Source: a virus | Strand: one strand, 5' to 3' | Virus record (IMG/VR): IMGVR_UViG_3300042468_000280 | Location: 1-23,215 of that record | Length of the DNA stretch: 23,215 bases | In this document: positions 20,545 through 23,215 of the stretch, piece by piece | Layout: each line of letters opens with the position of its first letter | How positions within the stretch are numbered: position 1 is the first letter of the stretch | Made by a program: the position numbers and the translations under genes | Notes under the pieces: generated by a model | The model's input: the letters and a program-made list of their open reading frames with translations, nothing else | Databases searched by the model: none | Told to the model about the DNA's origin: nothing

Positions 20545-20849
20545 CTGCTATCCCATCAAAGTATTTTGGCATTGGGCCGTACCGGGCTGAACAAATAGGG
20601 CCAGTTTGGTGGGCTGTGATGAATCGGCACGGCATCAACTGTTTGAATTTTCTGGAGAAGCCTGGTGCCGTTGTGACGACTGAGCCACACGCCAAACGGA
20701 TAGCAGATGAGTGGAACGCCAGAACCAAACCATTTCCCGAGCGCATTGAAACCTATGTTGCGCCAGTGACCATTCCGATGACCGACGCCGAGATGGCGGC
20801 CTATGTATTAAGCCGCCGGTATAACTGGGAGACTAAACAATGGTCATGA
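20541..20849 (+). CDS. Hypothetical 102-aa protein
   Basis: Its N-terminal half has aromatic and Gly residues (YFGIGPYRAEQIGPVWWAVM, NRHGINCLNF). AKRIADEWNAR (about 51-61) follows, then an acidic C-terminal part ending YNWETKQWS. The phrase AKRIADEWNAR resembles small phage proteins of unknown function. No catalytic motif is seen. It overlaps the previous stop and the next start by ATGA. Confidence 0.75.
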   Translation: MTAIPSKYFGIGPYRAEQIGPVWWAVMNRHGINCLNFLEKPGAVVTTEPHAKRIADEWNARTKPFPERIETYVAPVTIPMTDAEMAAYVLSRRYNWETKQWS

Positions 20850-20941
20850 ACACCTGGCCCTTCCCCACTGAATTACCACCAGCCGTGCCAATGGGCAAGC
20901 TGCCTTTCAACCCGGCGAACCATGAGGACGCACCATTATGA
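20846..20941 (+). CDS. 31-aa Pro-rich peptide
   Basis: MNTWPFPTELPPAVPMGKLP continues to NHEDAPL. The ATG at 20846 overlaps the preceding stop by ATGA, and its own TGA overlaps the next start (20938-20941), so it fills the gap exactly. It has seven prolines in 31 residues and no known motif. The call rests on coupling. Confidence 0.5.
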   Translation: MNTWPFPTELPPAVPMGKLPFNPANHEDAPL

Positions 20942-21219
20942 GTGGCGGACACTTTAACTACAAGCAACACGTTATGCTGGACATAGCAGATAGCATTGGC
21001 AGTGAGATTCTGACCAACGACAGCACCGAGAAGGATGAGTGGGGCAACAACATCGGAAACCGTTACAGCCCCGAAACCATAGAAGAGTTTGAAAGGGCAA
21101 TGGTCATACTCAAAATGGGCTACGTTTACGCACAACGAATTGATTGGTTGTTGTCTGGTGACGATGGCGAGGATAGCTTTCACAGGCGTTTACAGGCACA
21201 ACTGAAGGAGTTGACATGA
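20938..21219 (+). CDS. Conserved phage protein, MSGGHF family (93 aa)
   Basis: It begins MSGGHFNYKQHVMLDIADSI and carries YSPETIEEFERAMVILKMGY, then AQRIDWLLSGDDGEDSFHRR. These blocks (start GGHF-Y, middle YSPETI, end RIDWLLSGDDGEDSFH) identify a widespread phage protein that I recognise from memory but which has no assigned function. The conserved acidic SGDDGED loop suggests a binding surface. ATGA overlaps join both neighbours. Confidence 0.85.
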   Translation: MSGGHFNYKQHVMLDIADSIGSEILTNDSTEKDEWGNNIGNRYSPETIEEFERAMVILKMGYVYAQRIDWLLSGDDGEDSFHRRLQAQLKELT

Positions 21220-21437
21220 CACAACCAGAAGCCTTGGCGTTGGCCGACATACTTGACCGCAGTGTTTTGCAGGCTCACGCAGATGCCGCCGCTGAACTAC
21301 GCCGACTCCATGAGGCGAATCAGGAACTGCTGACGGCGTTAGAGAAATTAGCACGGTTGGGAAACGGCGACCACTACGGAAACAGTGAGGGCAACATGAT
21401 TGCCCGTGCAGCTATAGCTAAAGGAGAAGCCAAATGA
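21216..21437 (+). CDS. Hypothetical 73-aa protein
   Basis: The N-terminus MTQPEALALADILDRSVLQA leads into a helix with coiled-coil character (ADAAAELRRLHEANQELLTA). The C-terminal part holds GDHYGNSEGN and AIAKGEAK. Very similar arrangements are common among phage accessory proteins. It is coupled by ATGA to genes on both sides. Function unknown. Confidence 0.75.
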   Translation: MTQPEALALADILDRSVLQAHADAAAELRRLHEANQELLTALEKLARLGNGDHYGNSEGNMIARAAIAKGEAK

Positions 21438-21550
21438 AAGACGATGAGATCGAAGACCTATTCGCATGGGGCTGGGGTGACACTGCGGTGGCCGTGGCTG
21501 TCTTGTGCGTCATTGCGGCGATTGGCTTTGTTGTGGGGTATGTGATATGA
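21434..21550 (+). CDS. 38-aa single-pass membrane protein
   Basis: An acidic cytoplasmic start (MKDDEIEDLFAWGWGD) is followed by 22 hydrophobic residues (about 17-38, TAVAVAVLCVIAAIGFVV...). It has good AAGGAGAAG spacing before the ATG and ATGA overlaps at both ends. A small inner-membrane effector, or a lysis or exclusion helper, is possible. Nothing further can be assigned. Confidence 0.62.
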   Translation: MKDDEIEDLFAWGWGDTAVAVAVLCVIAAIGFVVGYVI

Positions 21551-22083
21551 CAGGATTTGAATCAAAGCGCCAAGCAGCGCAGGCCAAGCTGGACGATGAC
21601 GACGACACGCAGGTGTATGCTGACACGCTGTTAATCGTGTACCAGCGAGGGTTTGCCGATGGCAAGGCAGCAGCAAACGCTATGCACGATCTTGCGCGGC
21701 TGGGGCAAGAGATAGAGCAAGAGCAAGCCGAGCCATGCGTAGGAAAAGACCCGCGATGCCCTTGTCAAGATGGTGATGCGTGTCATTACAAAGACTGCGT
21801 GGATACGAAGGCATTGCCAGTGCCAGTAGCACAGCCAGAGCAGGAGCCTGTGGCGTGGTATCACGATGACTTTGACACGTTAGAGTTGAGTCGCGTTCAG
21901 CGTGTTGGATGGAAGCCCCTTTACACCACCCCACCACAGCGCACATGGGTAGGGCTGACGGAGGAGGAAAAAAAGAAAATTGCAACGGTAGCGGGATGCA
22001 CTGATGACGATGACGGACATATTGTCACGGAGATTTTTAGACTTGCTGAAGCTAACCTGAAGGAGCGCAACAATGATCACTGA
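21547..22083 (+). CDS. Hypothetical 178-aa phage protein with Cys cluster
   Basis: I chose the ATG at 21547 because it overlaps the preceding stop by ATGA. A longer frame from 21505 would run through that gene. Residues 15-20 are acidic (LDDDDD), and Cys64, 71, 73, 79 and 84 form a CxC-containing cluster. PEQEPVAWYHDD (97-108) and KPLYTTPPQRTWVGLTEEE (123-141) are phrases shared by many phage early proteins of unknown function. A helical C-terminus follows. The Cys set may bind zinc. Confidence 0.78.
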   Translation: MTGFESKRQAAQAKLDDDDDTQVYADTLLIVYQRGFADGKAAANAMHDLARLGQEIEQEQAEPCVGKDPRCPCQDGDACHYKDCVDTKALPVPVAQPEQEPVAWYHDDFDTLELSRVQRVGWKPLYTTPPQRTWVGLTEEEKKKIATVAGCTDDDDGHIVTEIFRLAEANLKERNNDH

Positions 22084-22252
22084 AGACGATGAGTTTGAGC
22101 GTATCGAGCGCGAGATCAAATGGCGAAAAGAGAAAGCTGACGCCGAATTGATGGTGGTCTACTCACTGAGGCTGACCAAAAGTCAGCGGGTCAGGTTGTT
22201 GCAATTAGGCGGCCCACAATGGATAAGGAATCAAATTGAGCGATCTGCCTAA
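22073..22252 (+). CDS. Hypothetical 59-aa helical protein
   Basis: It starts MITEDDEFERIEREIKWRKE and continues as a charged helix to LRLTKSQRVRLLQLGGPQWI. It overlaps the preceding gene by 11 bases, with AAGGAG seven bases before its ATG. It is basic at the C-terminus, in keeping with possible DNA binding. No family recognised. Confidence 0.65.
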   Translation: MITEDDEFERIEREIKWRKEKADAELMVVYSLRLTKSQRVRLLQLGGPQWIRNQIERSA

Positions 22253-22415
22253 CTTCTCGGCCTGGGAACGAGTGACTCTGGACAGGTTCGCCCTAGACGC
22301 CTACATCCGCCTTCAACAGCAGCAAGAGGCACTTGAGCAACTCAGGGGTGACCTGCGGGATGCTATGAACCTACTCAGGATAAAAACAGTGAGCGTTCGT
22401 CCTGTCGACGTTTAA
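22236..22415 (+). CDS. 59-aa phage protein with TTG start
   Basis: From TTG at 22236 it reads (M)SDLPNFSAWERVTLDRFALD, then AYIRLQQQQEALEQLRGDLR. The opening SDLPNFSAWERVTLDRFA-DAY resembles starts of small phage proteins. AAGGA lies six bases before TTG, a good site, and the frame would otherwise have no start. It overlaps the previous gene by 17 bases. Its end overlaps the 3' end of the oppositely oriented endolysin gene by 41 bases, and it is the last rightward gene. Confidence 0.6.
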   Translation: MSDLPNFSAWERVTLDRFALDAYIRLQQQQEALEQLRGDLRDAMNLLRIKTVSVRPVDV

Positions 22416-22848
22416 CTAATCCTGGCAAAACTTTACCGCCCCCCCTAGTGAACTTCAGGAACTCATCAGCGGCTTCTGCTTCACCCCTAAGAACCTTCTG
22501 ACGGAGGGTGCTACGCTGTACGCCTCCCAGACCAAGGTTAAAGCCAAAACTGACAAGAGCATCATTTTGACCTTGGGTAAGTACCATAGGAAAAAGTTTG
22601 GCAATCCCAGTTTCAAATCGCTGGAGATCAGCACTAAGGATTCCATCTACTTCATCCTTGGAAAACGTCCGGTTATGTTCTGGATGCAATGAGTAAGAGT
22701 CTCTTTGATCCAAAGGTAAACGACCCTGAATGGGATAGAGAACATGGCCTACTCCTATAGTCCAGAGTTGAGCAGGGCAACGGTATGGCTTGTATCTGAC
22801 ACCTTCATGGTGCTTGATCATGTCCTTGCACCGTTGAGAGACTTTCAA
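22375..22848 (-). CDS. Endolysin, GH24 phage lysozyme
   Basis: The protein has 157 residues. The active-site pattern Glu15-x8-Cys24-x5-Thr30 (HHEGVRYKPYRCPAQLWTIG) is the E-D/C-T triad of GH24 muramidases, with Cys in place of the usual Asp, a known variant. GVGH (32-35), the QGQNDALVSFGFNLG core (around 92-106) and a C-terminal KRRQDERSLF match the family. It cleaves the peptidoglycan glycan chain at lysis. No strong N-terminal signal or SAR helix is visible, so release would need the holin encoded just upstream. The start overlaps that gene's stop by ATGA. Convergent overlap with the rightward operon occurs at its 3' end. Confidence 0.94.
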   Translation of the reverse strand: MKVSQRCKDMIKHHEGVRYKPYRCPAQLWTIGVGHVLYPIQGRLPLDQRDSYSLHPEHNRTFSKDEVDGILSADLQRFETGIAKLFPMVLTQGQNDALVSFGFNLGLGGVQRSTLRQKVLRGEAEAADEFLKFTRGGGKVLPGLVKRRQDERSLFLS

Positions 22849-23215
22849 TCTTTTCCACCTTTAAATGCCCTGCCACCAAAATGAAAGCTAATGATCGAAG
22901 CAAAGATCAATTGGGTATCGGTATCCCACAGTTTCTCAATCAGCACATCAAAAGAAATCCCATGATTCCAGGCATAGACAAACCCACCGATCTCAACAAA
23001 AGCAAACAGCAGGAAGAAACCGTATGTCAGCAATGGACGTACACCTGACCGTAGGTTGACCATCCACTGTGATGCACCCTGACCTATGGCAATGTCATGC
23101 GCGTACAAGGCAGTGCGTTCTGATGCCTCTGCTTCTATCATCTGGCCTTCTATTCTGATCTCTTCTACCCTTTGCTGTGCTTCAAAGCCTGCTTTGCGGA
23201 GTTCTAGTTCACGCT
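22845..23215 (-). CDS. Holin-like membrane protein, N-terminus beyond the right edge
   Basis: The frame is open to the window edge. Upstream of a Met at 23141 it reads RELELRKAGFEAQQRVEEIR, a charged helix, so the true start is probably outside the window. Residues counted from that Met show a first hydrophobic segment at about 36-58 (LLTYGFFLLFAFVEIGGFVYAW) and a second at about 77-90 (QLIFASIISFHFGG), with a basic end (AFKGGKD). A charged N-terminal helix plus two or three membrane spans, directly upstream of an endolysin, fits the 3TM (GTA-type) holin group. ATGA coupling to the endolysin supports a lysis cassette. Confidence 0.8.
   Translation of the reverse strand, partial: RELELRKAGFEAQQRVEEIRIEGQMIEAEASERTALYAHDIAIGQGASQWMVNLRSGVRPLLTYGFFLLFAFVEIGGFVYAWNHGISFDVLIEKLWDTDTQLIFASIISFHFGGRAFKGGKD

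Noticed and set aside
1-23215. Insertion sequence or integrase
   Set aside because: No transposase, terminal inverted repeats, tyrosine or serine recombinase signature was found. The HNH genes are the only mobile-type nucleases seen.

Overview
The window is phage DNA, either a short-tailed (podovirus-type) phage or a prophage. It is not ordinary chromosome. The main evidence is a terminase pair, a P22-like portal of nearly the same length as P22 gp1, a pectate-lyase-type tailspike, a fibre with a self-cleaving S74 chaperone domain, a GH24 endolysin with a holin-like membrane protein, and long runs of tiny genes joined by ATGA stop/start overlaps. The GC content is moderate and the small-protein families look like those of phages of aquatic Burkholderiales. 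That host assignment is inference and weak. No integrase, CI-type repressor, capsid or scaffold gene is visible, so the lifestyle cannot be decided from this window.

Layout. (1) 1-8387, all minus strand, is the packaging and virion block. It runs TerS, TerL, three small lysine-rich proteins, portal, tailspike, S74 fibre, a mini zinc-protease-like protein, a 114-aa structural-looking protein, and the start of another gene cut by the left edge. (2) 8388-8674 is a non-coding divergent control region packed with inverted repeats. (3) 8675-11237, plus strand, holds an ArdC-like antirestriction protein, a shortened beta-clamp-like protein and seven small overlapping genes, closed by a shared terminator. 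(4) 11265-17376, minus strand, is a recombination and repair block: Sak4-like ATPase, two small proteins, DUF669 (probable ssDNA-binding partner), a degenerate tRNA-like element, a Cas4/RecB-type Fe-S exonuclease, an AT-rich small gene, an SF2 helicase, a small Cys protein, an HNH nuclease and a VRR-NUC nuclease. (5) 17377-17488 carries overlapping divergent promoters. (6) 17489-22415, plus strand, has a TOPRIM primase-helicase followed, behind its own promoter, by a coiled-coil gene that may be leaderless, an HNH-AP2 homing-type nuclease and ten small coupled genes. (7) 22375-23215, minus strand, holds the endolysin and a holin-like protein cut by the right edge.

How the parts fit. The primase-helicase would open and prime replication. 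Sak4, the DUF669 protein, the exonuclease and the helicase resemble the single-strand-annealing recombination sets of many phages. ArdC would shield entering DNA, and the clamp-like protein could recruit or divert host clamp-binding proteins. The most unusual items are the clamp-like protein (beta domain 2 plus about half of domain 3, with the ligand cleft largely kept), the dyad-rich control region, the back-to-back extended -10 promoters whose core recurs before the possible leaderless gene, and the tRNA-like element next to a terminator that points antisense to its operon.
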